Program-made: the position numbers and the translations under genes
In this document: in pieces, positions 27,790 to 37,700 of the stretch
Position numbering within the stretch: the stretch's first letter is position 1
Layout of the letters: each line of letters begins with the position of its first letter
Assembly (NCBI RefSeq): GCF_002160815.1
Contig: NZ_NFLH01000005.1
Span: 1 to 64,000, forward strand
Reading direction: 5' to 3'
Source: Massilimicrobiota sp. An134
Lineage (GTDB): Bacteria; Bacillota_I; Bacilli_A; Erysipelotrichales; Coprobacillaceae
DNA: 64,000 nt
Notes under the pieces: model-generated
Told to the model about the DNA's origin: nothing
Database searches by the model: none
Seen by the model: only the letters and a program-made list of their open reading frames with translations

Positions 27790-29715
27790 ATGATGAAAGA
27801 TCCAAAAGATTATTATTTAACGACGGCGATTACTTATACTTCAGGAAAACCTCATATTGGAAATACATATGAAATTATTTTAGCTGATGCTATCGCAAGA
27901 AGTAAAAGACAGGAAGGATACAATGTTTATTTTCAGACTGGAACTGATGAACATGGACAAAAGATTGAGTTAAAAGCTCAAGAAGCTGGTATTCCACCTA
28001 AACAATTTGTTGATGAAAAAGCAGCTGTTGTCAAAGAAATTTGGGATATGATGGATACAACATATGATCGTTTCATGAGAACAACAGATGAATACCATGT
28101 GAAACAAGTGCAAAAAATCTTTAAGAAATTATATGATCAGGGAGATATTTATCTAGGACATTATGAAGGTAAATATTGTACAGCATGTGAATCATTCTTT
28201 ACTGAATCTCAATTGGTTGATGGAAAATGTCCTGATTGTGGTGGAGAAGTTCATGATGCGAAAGAAGAAGCTTATTTCTTTAAATTATCTAAATATGCTG
28301 ATCGTTTAATTCAACATATTGAAGAGCACCCTGAATTTATTCAACCTGTTTCAAGAAAAAATGAAATGATGAATAACTTCTTAAAACCAGGTTTACAGGA
28401 TTTATGTGTTTCACGTACTTCATTCAAATGGTCTATCCCTGTAGACTTTGATCCTAAACATGTTGTGTATGTATGGATTGATGCTTTAACAAACTATATT
28501 ACAGGACTTGGTTATGATGTTGATGGAAATCATGGTGAATTATATAAGAAATATTGGCCAGCAGATTTACATTTAATTGGTAAAGATATCGTGAGATTCC
28601 ATACGATTTATTGGCCTATTATGTTGATGGCTTTAGATATTCCTTTACCAAAACAAGTTTTTGGACATCCTTGGTTATTACAAGGTGAAAGCAAAATGTC
28701 TAAATCTAAAGGAAATGTAATCTATGCAGATGATTTGGTTAAAATCTTTGGTGTCGATGCTGTCAGATACTATGTTTTACATGAAATTCCTTATGACAAT
28801 GATGGAAGTATCACATGGGATTTATTAGTTGAACGTATTAATTCTGATTTAGCTAATATTTTAGGTAACTTAGTTAATAGAACAATTGCCATGACAAATA
28901 AATACTTTGATGGTATTGTGACAAATCCAGGTGTGAGTGAACCTGTTGATGATGAATTAAAAGAAATTGCTTTAGCTATGCCAAAGAAAGTTCAGGCTTA
29001 CATGGATGAATTTAAAGCATCTAAAGCCTTAGATGAAATCTTTGTATTACTAAGAAGAACAAATAAATATATTGATGATACAATGCCTTGGGCACTTGCA
29101 AAAGATGAAAGCAAGAAAGATCGTCTCGCAACAGTTCTTTATAACTTAATTGAAGCCATCCGTTTTGCTGCTATTGCATTAGAACCATATATGCCTTCTA
29201 CATCTACAAAGATTTTAGATCAAATCAATACAGATCAAAGAAACTTCTTAGACTTAAATACTTTTGGTTTATATCAAGAAGGAACAAAAGTCACTGAAAA
29301 ACCTCAACAGTTATTTGCAAGATTAGATCCTAAAGAAGTAGAAAAGAAAGTAGCAGCTTTATATCCTCAAAAAGAAGAAAAACAAGAGGATGACAATCAA
29401 ATTACAATTGATGATTTTGCAAAAATTGAATTGGTTGTAGGTACAGTTGAAAAATGTGAAAAACATCCTGATGCTGATAAGCTGTTAGTTTCTCAAATCA
29501 ATATTGGTAAAGAAACAAGACAGATTGTCAGTGGTATTGCAGATTTCTATACACCAGAAGATATGATTGGTAAGAAAGTTATTGTTGTATCTAACTTGAA
29601 ACCTGCAAAATTAAGAGGTGTTGAATCTCAAGGTATGATTCTTGCAGGATCTAAGAAAAAAATGTTAGAACTTGTGTCTGTAGAAAACTTACCAAATGGT
29701 ACAAAAATAAGATAA
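27790..29715 (+). CDS. metG: Methionyl-tRNA synthetase
   Basis: This 641-residue class I synthetase charges tRNA-Met. The HIGH-type motif is KPHIGNTYE near residues 20-28, zinc knuckle cysteines lie in YCTACESFF and GKCPDCGGE (about 127-150), and the KMSKS motif is SKMSKSKGN near 302-310. A C-terminal EMAP-II/Trbp111-type tRNA-binding domain (about 540-641) contains VGTVEKCEKHPDADKLLVSQ. Two ATGs start the frame (27790 and 27793) behind AAGGAGGAG; the second has slightly better spacing. Control by the T-box leader is direct. Confidence 0.97.
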   Translation: MMKDPKDYYLTTAITYTSGKPHIGNTYEIILADAIARSKRQEGYNVYFQTGTDEHGQKIELKAQEAGIPPKQFVDEKAAVVKEIWDMMDTTYDRFMRTTDEYHVKQVQKIFKKLYDQGDIYLGHYEGKYCTACESFFTESQLVDGKCPDCGGEVHDAKEEAYFFKLSKYADRLIQHIEEHPEFIQPVSRKNEMMNNFLKPGLQDLCVSRTSFKWSIPVDFDPKHVVYVWIDALTNYITGLGYDVDGNHGELYKKYWPADLHLIGKDIVRFHTIYWPIMLMALDIPLPKQVFGHPWLLQGESKMSKSKGNVIYADDLVKIFGVDAVRYYVLHEIPYDNDGSITWDLLVERINSDLANILGNLVNRTIAMTNKYFDGIVTNPGVSEPVDDELKEIALAMPKKVQAYMDEFKASKALDEIFVLLRRTNKYIDDTMPWALAKDESKKDRLATVLYNLIEAIRFAAIALEPYMPSTSTKILDQINTDQRNFLDLNTFGLYQEGTKVTEKPQQLFARLDPKEVEKKVAALYPQKEEKQEDDNQITIDDFAKIELVVGTVEKCEKHPDADKLLVSQINIGKETRQIVSGIADFYTPEDMIGKKVIVVSNLKPAKLRGVESQGMILAGSKKKMLELVSVENLPNGTKIR

Positions 29716-29722
29716 AAACACA

Positions 29723-29761
29723 AGACCATAGAAATGGAATCATTTCTATGGTCTATTTTTT
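29723..29761. terminator. Bidirectional terminator between metG and the HAAS protein
   Basis: A 14-bp perfect stem (29723-29736 with 29741-29754) around GAAT, followed by ATTTTTT; it is the longest terminator stem in the window. Confidence 0.9.
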
Positions 29762-30709
29762 AAATAAGAAACGATATGATTTTATGTTTCTCACTAATTT
29801 ATATAATGAAATAAAGTAGATAAAGAATAAAGCTATAATAATAAATGCATTAACAAGAATATATTGAAAATTTGTATTTATAGGTAATAAATATTGACTT
29901 AAAAAATGAGAATTCACAACAAAGATTGTTAAAGAAACAATAGTAAATAAATTAATGATAAAGCTATATTTTAAATATTTCTTAGTATATATTTTTTTGG
30001 TCATATCTATAAAGTAATCAAAAATAATGATCATAATAAATGGTTGAAAGAAATAGGTCATCATATGAATCATTTGATATGATTCATGTTGTATTTTAAT
30101 AATAATATCACTAGAAAAGAAAAAACCATAACAAATAAAGAAAGTAATAAATATAATCATAAAGATGGTTTCAATAGTATGATTTGGATAATGGGATGGA
30201 TGGGGTAAATGATCCAGATCTTGTATATTCCAACATAGATTTAAATCTTGAGGAATAGGCTCTTTTTTATCCAATATGATTAAAGCTAAGATTGCTATGG
30301 CAATGATACCAATCATTATAATGATTGGATAAGAAAGAAAAGCTTCAAAGATAGATGAAGTATTCATTGTTGTCACAACATTGTTTGTTGATTGAAATGA
30401 TAAACAACCAAATTGTTCAAGATAATAAAGGGTTGATAAAAAAAGATAAATACCTGAAATTAAAAAAACAAGTTTTTCAATGAAATTAACTATTTTAGGA
30501 TTAAAATGATGATAAATTGTAGGACGATAACCATATGAGTAAGCAACACTTAGTGGATGTCCATAACTCATTAATAAGTCTTCCATATCTTCATATTGAT
30601 GTACCGATTGACTGATTTGAGTTTTTAAATCATGATAAACATATTGGCGTTTTCTTCCAAAAAAATAAGAACACACAGCACCTAGATATCTTTCTAATAA
30701 ATCATTCAT
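29753..30709 (-). CDS. Multi-pass membrane protein with N-terminal HAAS-like domain
   Basis: This 318-residue protein starts at ATG 30709, supported by GAGGTGA on the minus strand. The first 65 residues (LLERYLGAVCSYFFGRKRQY, then DLKTQISQSVHQYEDMEDLL and YGHPLSVAYSYGY) look like the HAAS/DUF1700 helical domain that often accompanies PadR regulators and sensors. About seven membrane helices follow, with a proline-rich cytosolic loop (PIPQDLNLCWNIQDLDHLPH). No PadR gene is adjacent. Function is unknown. Confidence 0.65.
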   Translation of the reverse strand: MNDLLERYLGAVCSYFFGRKRQYVYHDLKTQISQSVHQYEDMEDLLMSYGHPLSVAYSYGYRPTIYHHFNPKIVNFIEKLVFLISGIYLFLSTLYYLEQFGCLSFQSTNNVVTTMNTSSIFEAFLSYPIIIMIGIIAIAILALIILDKKEPIPQDLNLCWNIQDLDHLPHPSHYPNHTIETIFMIIFITFFICYGFFFSSDIIIKIQHESYQMIHMMTYFFQPFIMIIIFDYFIDMTKKIYTKKYLKYSFIINLFTIVSLTIFVVNSHFLSQYLLPINTNFQYILVNAFIIIALFFIYFISLYKLVRNIKSYRFLFKK

Positions 30710-30844
30710 TGACTTCACCTCATTTATGCATCCATTATAACACGATTTTATGAACTCTTTTTGATAAATGTATGATTTTATAATTTAAGTTATGTTAAAA
30801 AGATTATATAATAGAAATATCGAATAAAGATGGGAGGCTTTTTT

Positions 30845-31489
30845 ATGTATGTCAATGAACAAGCAGTAAAAGAAATATTAGAGAAAGTGAAACCAGCTAA
30901 ACTTGTTGCAGCAACGAAATATATAGATGAAAAAGAAATAGAAAAACTGGAAGCATGTGGTTGTTTATATTTTGGAGAAAATAGAGTTCAGGCTTTTTTG
31001 GAAAAATATGAACAATATCATGGTCAAGGACATTGGCATTTTATTGGAACATTACAAAAGAATAAAGTGAAATATATTATTGATAAGGTTGATTTGATTC
31101 ATTCTGTGAATAGTTATCATTTGATTGATGAATTAGAAAAACAGGCAAAAAAACATGATTTAAAAGTTCATATATTATTACAAGTAAATATTGCTAGAGA
31201 GGAAAGCAAACATGGGTTTGATATAGAAGAAATGGATGAAGTGATGAATTATTTGATGAAATGTCCATCTTTGATTGTTGATGGACTGATGATGATGGCA
31301 CCAAATATTGAACCAGAAGATACACGTATTTATTTTAGACAGACAAGAGAATTATTAGAAAGATTAAAAGAAACATATCCACAATATCCATTACATGAAT
31401 TATCAATGGGTATGTCACAAGACTATCAGATTGCTTTAGAAGAAGGGGCAACAATAGTCAGAATTGGCAGAGCTTTATTTCATGAGTAA
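30845..31489 (+). CDS. YggS/PROSC-family PLP homeostasis protein
   Basis: This 214-residue TIM-barrel PLP-binding protein lacks known catalysis and is involved in vitamin B6 and amino-acid homeostasis. The PLP lysine lies in KLVAATKYIDEKEI near residue 25. Family segments are FGENRVQAFLEKYE, WHFIGTLQKNKVKYI near 64-78, INIAREESKHGF-like VNIAREESKHGF, GLMMMAPN, and LSMGMSQDYQIALEEGATIVRIG near 183-205. Start ATG 30845 follows GGGAGG by seven bases. It overlaps the next gene by eight bases. Confidence 0.93.
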   Translation: MYVNEQAVKEILEKVKPAKLVAATKYIDEKEIEKLEACGCLYFGENRVQAFLEKYEQYHGQGHWHFIGTLQKNKVKYIIDKVDLIHSVNSYHLIDELEKQAKKHDLKVHILLQVNIAREESKHGFDIEEMDEVMNYLMKCPSLIVDGLMMMAPNIEPEDTRIYFRQTRELLERLKETYPQYPLHELSMGMSQDYQIALEEGATIVRIGRALFHE

Positions 31490-32459
31490 CAGTCTTTATA
31501 ATTTATATCATGAATTTATTCCTGATTATGTACAGGATATAATGAAAACATCTCTTTTTCAAAGATTGAAAGATGTGGGTATGAATTGTGGTATGGAGTA
31601 TACTCAGTTTGAACCATTTAAAGATTGTCGAGGTGTATCAAGATATAATCATAGTATAGGAGTCGCTTTGATTGTTTATCATTTTACACACGATAAACAT
31701 CAAACGATTGCTGCATTACTTCATGATATAGCCACACCTGTATTTGCTCATGTGATTGATTTTATGTATCATGATTATATACATCAAGAAACAACAGAAA
31801 ATTTAACAGAGGAAATGATTCAAAAGAGTTTAGAACTTCAATCTATTTTTGAATATTATCATATTGATAGTGATAAAGTCATGAATTATCATGATTATCC
31901 CATTGCTGATAATGATACACCCCAATTATCAGCTGATCGTTTAGAATATACATTATCAAATGCAGTCTATTATAAAATAATGACTAAAGAAGAAATAGGC
32001 AATATTTATAAACATGTTCAAGTCAATGATTCCAAAGACGAATTGATTTTTGATGATTTCAAGATAGCTAGACTATTTACTCAAGTGATGTTGAAATGCA
32101 GTTTATGTTATACAAGTGATGAAAATCGTTATTGTATGGAATATCTTGCAAGATTAATGCGTTTAGCTATAAATCATCATGTTTGTTCATATGATGATTT
32201 ATATACAACCGAAACACAAGTTATCCAAAAATTAATAAGTCATTCCTTAACAAAAGAACTTTATGAAAATTATACACACTTTCATAAAGTTCTGAGATCT
32301 TCATTTCCTCAAACTGGATATTTAAAGGTGAACGCTAAAAAAAGATATATTAATCCTACAGTCAATCATCAACGTATTTTAGATATTGATTCAAAGCTCA
32401 ATGCACTCGTTCAGGAATATTTAAGTGATAATTTTGAACGTTATATAAAAGCTATATAA
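31482..32459 (+). CDS. HD-domain phosphohydrolase
   Basis: This 325-residue protein has an HD metal-dependent phosphohydrolase core: RYNHSIGVALIVYHF near residues 52-66 (first His), AALLHDIATPVFAHVIDF near 74-91 (HD pair plus a downstream His), and a later Asp-containing helix LSADRLEYTL near 147-156. The layout is like SAMHD1/dGTPase-type nucleotidases rather than the YqeK or RelA groups. ATG 31482 overlaps the end of yggS, implying coupled translation. The substrate is unknown; a dNTP or another phosphate ester is plausible. Confidence 0.82.
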   Translation: MSNSLYNLYHEFIPDYVQDIMKTSLFQRLKDVGMNCGMEYTQFEPFKDCRGVSRYNHSIGVALIVYHFTHDKHQTIAALLHDIATPVFAHVIDFMYHDYIHQETTENLTEEMIQKSLELQSIFEYYHIDSDKVMNYHDYPIADNDTPQLSADRLEYTLSNAVYYKIMTKEEIGNIYKHVQVNDSKDELIFDDFKIARLFTQVMLKCSLCYTSDENRYCMEYLARLMRLAINHHVCSYDDLYTTETQVIQKLISHSLTKELYENYTHFHKVLRSSFPQTGYLKVNAKKRYINPTVNHQRILDIDSKLNALVQEYLSDNFERYIKAI

Positions 32460-32481
32460 AATTATTTCATTAGAATATTTT

Positions 32482-32522
32482 CAAAAAAGTGCGAGAAAAA
32501 AAGTGCGAGAAAAAAAGTTCAG
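32482..32522 (+). repeat. 14-bp tandem repeat at a gene start
   Basis: A unit of the form A7-GTGCGAG occurs at 32482-32495 (first base C) and 32496-32509, with a diverged third copy at 32510-32522. Each full copy carries a GTG, but 14 is not a multiple of three, so only the first GTG is in frame with the downstream protein. Confidence 0.75.
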
Positions 32523-32719
32523 GAAAAACATTCAAACAATATGAACAAATTCTTTCTTATATGGAATATGGACAATGGTATAAGGTAAAAGATTTTATAG
32601 ATATTTTGGGTGTTAAGGAAAGACGTGTTCAAACATTATTAAAAGAACTAGTAGAAAATGAAAAACTTATTGATAATGGTGTAACCAAAGGAAAACGTTA
32701 TAAGAAAGCTAATAAATAA
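32489..32719 (+). CDS. Small winged-helix-like DNA-binding protein
   Basis: This 76-residue protein has a strongly basic start (REKKCEKKSSGK) followed by a helix-turn-helix-like stretch: ILSYMEYGQWYKVKDFIDIL, then VKERRVQTLLKELVENEKLI and GVTKGKRYKK, resembling winged helices at the C-termini of Fic or AAA-type proteins. The GTG at 32489 lies within a 14-base tandem repeat and lacks a good ribosome site. An internal ATG (in SYMEYG) could also be used, and the gene might be a fragment of a larger one. It ends at a terminator shared with the convergent amidohydrolase. Confidence 0.5.
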   Translation: MREKKCEKKSSGKTFKQYEQILSYMEYGQWYKVKDFIDILGVKERRVQTLLKELVENEKLIDNGVTKGKRYKKANK

Positions 32720-32723
32720 TGAA

Positions 32724-32767
32724 AAGGCATAAAAGATACTTGATTTGTATCTCTTATGCCTTGTTTT
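32724..32767. terminator. Bidirectional terminator
   Basis: AAGGCATAA-AGATAC pairs with GTATCT-TTATGCCTT with one internal mismatch. On the minus strand it spans the stop codon of the M20 amidohydrolase. Confidence 0.8.
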
Positions 32768-34070
32768 CATGAGAAAGATAATAGATAAGACTTGCAAAGA
32801 TGCGAGGTCCTAATGCTAGAACTTTTTCATCAAAATCAAAAGCATCATTATGTGGTGATGAAACAATAGGTGTTAAAAGTTTCATATAAGTTGCTTTGCC
32901 ACCATGAGCTTGAACACGTTCCATGAAATATGAAAAATCATCACTACCCCCAAGTGGACTTAAATTATAAGGTGGTAATTTTAGATCAGGAAGATACTGT
33001 TGACACATAGAGCGAATGGTATTCATGAAGTCATCGTCACAGTTGAGAGCATAGGCTTTACCCATTTCTTTGATTTCTACAACAGTATCATGCATACGTG
33101 CAGAACCTTCAATAATATCTCTGGCATAGATTTCCATATAGCGATTGAGTTCACTTGTCACCCCACGAACTTCAATTTCAAGTTTAGCTGTTTCAGGTAC
33201 AACGTTTCTTCCCGTTCCTGCATGAACAGTTCCAACGTTCACACGTGTCTGACCATCACTGTTTCGAGGAATAGAGTGTAAATTTAAAATACAGTTGGCA
33301 GCTGATAATAAAGCATTTTTTCCAAACTGTGGCGATTCAGCAGCATGAGTCGAAACACCATGATAAGTAATATCAAGTTTTGTGGTCGCAAAAGATTCAT
33401 CCATACCAAAATACAAATCATAAGGTTGATCTTCTTGAGGCATAATATGAGCTGCACAAATATAATCAACATCATCTAAGAATCCACTTTCAGCAATACT
33501 TCTGGCTCCCATAACACCTTCTTCAGCAGGTTGAAAAATAAGTTTGATTGTTCCATGTAAATGGTCTTTGATGTTCATAAGTATTTTAGCTGTTGTAAGT
33601 CCAATCGAAGTATGTCCATCATGTCCACAGGCATGCATTGTTCCACGATGAACAGAAGCAAAGCCTTGTGTAAAAGGAAAATGACTTGATGATGATTCTT
33701 CAATGAGGCCTAAAGCATCAATATCAAATCTTAAAGCAAGTGTTGGACCTTCGCCACATTTTAAAACACCTGCCACGGCAGTCATTCCCATTTTAACTTT
33801 TTCCAAATAGTAAGGATTTGCTCCCTGTTTTTGAGCACGGTGGTAATTTAAATGTAAAATTGTTTCTGCTGGCACACCCATACGTGCTTCTTTTTTCATA
33901 ATATCTTCACCAACAAGCACTTCGTATCCTAATTCCTCTAATGTAGAAGCAATATAACAGGCTGTTCGCATTTCTAACCAGCCTTTTTCAGCATACTTAT
34001 GTAAATCACGACGACAATTTACAGTATCAGGATAATATAACTTTGCAAGTTCTTTTATTTTTTCATACAT
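32754..34070 (-). CDS. M20D-family amidohydrolase / carboxypeptidase
   Basis: This 438-residue metallohydrolase is related to AbgA, HipO and other N-acyl or aminoacyl amidohydrolases. Metal and catalytic motifs are LRFDIDALGL near residues 114-123, HACGHDGHTS near 148-157, PAEEGVMGARSI near 181-192 (catalytic Glu pair), AAHIMP near 209-214 (His ligand), and GGSDDFSYF near 379-387. The longer lid domain, with ATTKLDITYHGVSTHAAESP, is dimerisation-type. It is cytosolic. The substrate cannot be fixed from sequence; p-aminobenzoyl-glutamate, acyl-amino acids or indole-acetyl-amino acids are options. Confidence 0.9.
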   Translation of the reverse strand: MYEKIKELAKLYYPDTVNCRRDLHKYAEKGWLEMRTACYIASTLEELGYEVLVGEDIMKKEARMGVPAETILHLNYHRAQKQGANPYYLEKVKMGMTAVAGVLKCGEGPTLALRFDIDALGLIEESSSSHFPFTQGFASVHRGTMHACGHDGHTSIGLTTAKILMNIKDHLHGTIKLIFQPAEEGVMGARSIAESGFLDDVDYICAAHIMPQEDQPYDLYFGMDESFATTKLDITYHGVSTHAAESPQFGKNALLSAANCILNLHSIPRNSDGQTRVNVGTVHAGTGRNVVPETAKLEIEVRGVTSELNRYMEIYARDIIEGSARMHDTVVEIKEMGKAYALNCDDDFMNTIRSMCQQYLPDLKLPPYNLSPLGGSDDFSYFMERVQAHGGKATYMKLLTPIVSSPHNDAFDFDEKVLALGPRIFASLIYYLSHENKA

Positions 34071-34166
34071 ATGTATCTCCCCCTCTTTTCTTTATTGTAT
34101 CAACATCAAATTTGAACATCAAACAATATCGCTTATTTTTCACAAATAGACAAATAAACAAAAAAA

Positions 34167-34195
34167 TTGACAAAAGTGATAAAGTTGTATAAAAT
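34167..34195 (+). promoter_or_regulatory. Promoter of the MarR / BadF-like locus
   Basis: TTGACA (34167-34172), 17-bp spacer, TAAAAT (34190-34195); the MarR start lies 23 bases downstream with GTGAGG as ribosome site. Confidence 0.7.
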
Positions 34196-34218
34196 GCTCA
34201 TAGTGTGAGGTAATAAAA

Positions 34219-34650
34219 ATGGATTATCAAAAATATGCAAAAGAATTAATTTGTTATATGGTGGAAAATGAACAGAATTTTAAATTCTGTAATCATGATG
34301 TTAGTGAAATCGCTAGAGGAGAAGGTGCTGTCCTCATTTACTTGATGGATGACCATGATGGAGTGAATGCATCTGAAATTAGCCAACGTTTTGATATTAA
34401 TACCTCTAGGGTAGCCGCTGTATTAAATGCTTTATCTAAAAAAGGATATATAGAGCGTGTCGTTGATTTACAGGACAAACGTAAGATTAAAGTATTTATT
34501 ACAGACAAAGGAAGAATTTTTGCTCAACAAAGAAGAGCAGAAATAGAGGATTATTTTAAAAAGATGCTGGAGATGTTAGGTGAAGAAGATACAAAGGAAT
34601 ATCTACGTTTGTATCGTAAAGTGAATCAGATTATTAAGGCCTTAAAATAA
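34219..34650 (+). CDS. MarR-family transcriptional regulator
   Basis: This 143-residue regulator has a central winged helix (ASEISQRFDINTSRVAAVLN, ALSKKGYIERVVDLQDKRKI, then VFITDKG) and N- and C-terminal dimerisation helices. It is followed 82 bp later by the 1406-residue BadF/HgdC-like gene on the same strand, its likely target. No clear inverted repeat was found at its promoter, so autoregulation is possible but not shown. Confidence 0.9.
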   Translation: MDYQKYAKELICYMVENEQNFKFCNHDVSEIARGEGAVLIYLMDDHDGVNASEISQRFDINTSRVAAVLNALSKKGYIERVVDLQDKRKIKVFITDKGRIFAQQRRAEIEDYFKKMLEMLGEEDTKEYLRLYRKVNQIIKALK

Positions 34651-34732
34651 AGCATAAAGATTGAAAAAGATGTCGAAATTCGTTAAGATTGAAAATTATA
34701 AAATAAGTTGTAATGTTTAAAGGAGAAGTGTT

Positions 34733-37700
34733 ATGAGTCAATATTATTTAGGAATTGATGTGGGATCTACAACAGTTAAAGCTTATTTAACAGATGAAAA
34801 GGATGTCTGTTTATTTTCACGTTATGTCAGACATAATTCAGATGTAAGAAATACAATACTTACATTATTAGAAGAAATTCATCAAGAATATCCAGGAATC
34901 AATATTTATCCAGTTATTACAGGATCAGGAGGATTGTCAATTTCTCAATCATTGAATGTCAAATTTGTACAGGAAGTGATTGCATGTACCAAAACAATAG
35001 AAACTTATATTCCACAAACAGATGTTGCCATTGAATTAGGTGGAGAAGATGCGAAAATTACATACTTTGAAGGTTCGTTAGAACAACGTATGAATGGAAC
35101 TTGTGCCGGTGGAACAGGTGCATTTATTGATCAGATGGCCACTTTATTACAGACTGATGCTTCAGGATTGAATGAATTAGCCAAAAATCATCAGCGTATT
35201 TATCCAATTGCTTCTCGTTGTGGGGTTTTTGCGAAAACTGATGTTCAGCCTTTAATCAATGAAGGCGCAAGAAAAGAAGATATAGCGGCTTCTATTTTTC
35301 AGGCGGTCGTTAATCAGACTATCAGTGGGTTAGCCTGTGGAAAACCTATTAAAGGAAAAGTGGCTTTTTTAGGAGGACCTCTATACTTCTTAAGTGAACT
35401 AAGACAACGTTTTATTGAAACATTAGAGCTTCAAGATGATGATATTATTTTCCCAGATAATTCCCAATTGTTTGTAGCTATGGGAGCTGCATTAAATGCA
35501 AAAGATGTTGAAGAATCACTTTCATTAGAAAAATTGATTCAAGATTTAAAAACATTAAAAGATAATGGAACTGAAGCAGCTCATACATTAGAACCTTTAT
35601 TTCATAATGAAGATGAATTAAGAGGATTTAGAGATCGTCATCTTCAAGCAATGACAAAGAAAAGAAATCTAAAAAAATATCAAGGCAATATTTATGTTGG
35701 AATTGATGTTGGTTCAACAACATCTAAAGTTGTATTAATTGATGATGAAGGATCAATATTATATTCTTTCTACAATTCTAACGAAGGAAATCCTTTAGAT
35801 TTAATTATTAGAATTATGAAGGAAATCTATGATTTAATTCCTGAAGGATGTCATATTCAAAAAACTGGTGTCACTGGATATGGTGAAGCTTTAATTAAAG
35901 CAGCATTAAAAGTGGATTATGGTGAAGTAGAAACAATTGCTCATTACACAGCAGCTAAACATTTTGAACCTGATGTTGACTTTATTTTAGATATTGGTGG
36001 ACAGGATATGAAGGCTATCACCATTAAGGATGATGTCATTCAAGATATTACATTGAATGAAGCATGTTCATCTGGATGTGGGTCTTTCCTTGAAACATTT
36101 GCTCATTCTTTAGGATATGAAATTGATGAATTTGCCGAGATGGCATTGATGTCAAAACATCCACTTGATTTAGGAAGTCGTTGTACAGTTTTCATGAATT
36201 CAAAAGTGAAACAGGCTCAAAAAGAAGGTGCATCTTTAGCAGATATTTCAGCAGGATTATCATATTCCGTTATCAAGAATGCCTTATATAAAGTTATTAA
36301 GTTAAGAAGTAAAGACCAAATCGGTAAAAATGTTGTTGTACAAGGTGGAACATTCTATAATGAAGCCGTTTTACGTGCTTTTGAAAAAGAAGCAGGTATT
36401 GAAGTCATTAGACCTGATATTGCAGGATTGATGGGTGCTTATGGAATGGCAACAATTGCGAAAGAAAAAGATGATGGCAAAGGGACAACTTTATTAACAC
36501 GTGAAGAATTAGAACATTTAACATATCAAAATAGTATGAAAAATTGTGGTAAATGTACAAATAACTGTATGTTGACAATTACTTCATTTAATGATGGAAG
36601 AGAGTTTATTAGTGGAAATAGATGTGAAAGAGGAGCTAATTTACCATTAAAATCTAAATCATTACCAAACTTATTTGATTATAAATATCGTCGTGTCTTT
36701 AATTATCATTCTTTACCAATAGAAGATGCTCCTAGAGGTATTGTTGGTATCCCTAGAGCTTTAAATATGTATGAAAATTATCCTTTCTGGCATACATTCT
36801 TTACAGAATTGAAATTTAGAGTTGTTTTATCATCTCGTTCATCTAAAGCCATCTATGAAAAAGGAATTGAATCTATTCCAAGTGAAAGTGCTTGTTATCC
36901 TGCTAAAATTACACATGGACATATTGAAAATCTGATTGCTAGAGGAGTTCCATTTATTTTCTATCCATCAGTAGCCTATGAACGTTTAGAAAATGAAAAT
37001 GCCGGAAATCATTACAATTGTCCTGTGGTGGCTTCTTATCCAGAGGTCATTAGAAATAATGTTGATAATCTTGAACAGAAAAATATAAAATTTAAAAATC
37101 CATTTATTTCTTTAAATAATAAGAAAACATTATTCCATGTTTTAAAAGAAGAATTAAGTGAGTTTCATATTACAGATCAGGAATTACATCAGGCTATAGA
37201 TAAAGCTTATGAAGAATTAGATCATTGTCAGCAAGATATTCGTCAGGAAGGAAAACGTGCCATGGAATATATGCGAGAAAATCATATGCAAGGTATTGTT
37301 TTGGCAGGTCGTCCTTATCATGTGGATCCTGAAATTAATCATGGAATTCCAGATTTAATTACAAGTGAAGGATTTGTTGTCTTAAGTGAAGATAGTGTTT
37401 GTTATTTAGATGAAGAACATTTAAAATTACGTGTTGTTGATCAATGGACTTATCACTCTCGTTTATATAAAGCCGCATCTTTTGTATCATCACAAAAAGA
37501 TTTACAGTTGATTCAATTAACATCATTTGGTTGTGGTTTGGATGCTGTTACAGCTGATCAGGTAGCTGAAATTTTAAAAGCAAGAAATAAAATATATACT
37601 TTAATTAAAATTGATGAAGGAAGCAATTTAGGAGCTATTCGTATCCGTATTCGTTCTTTAAAAGCTACAATTGAAAAGAAAGAAGATATTATTGATTTAT

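Noticed and set aside
32489-32522. CRISPR-like or longer repeat array
   Set aside because: Only two full 14-bp units plus one diverged copy exist, with no spacers; no CRISPR array or cas gene was seen anywhere in the window.
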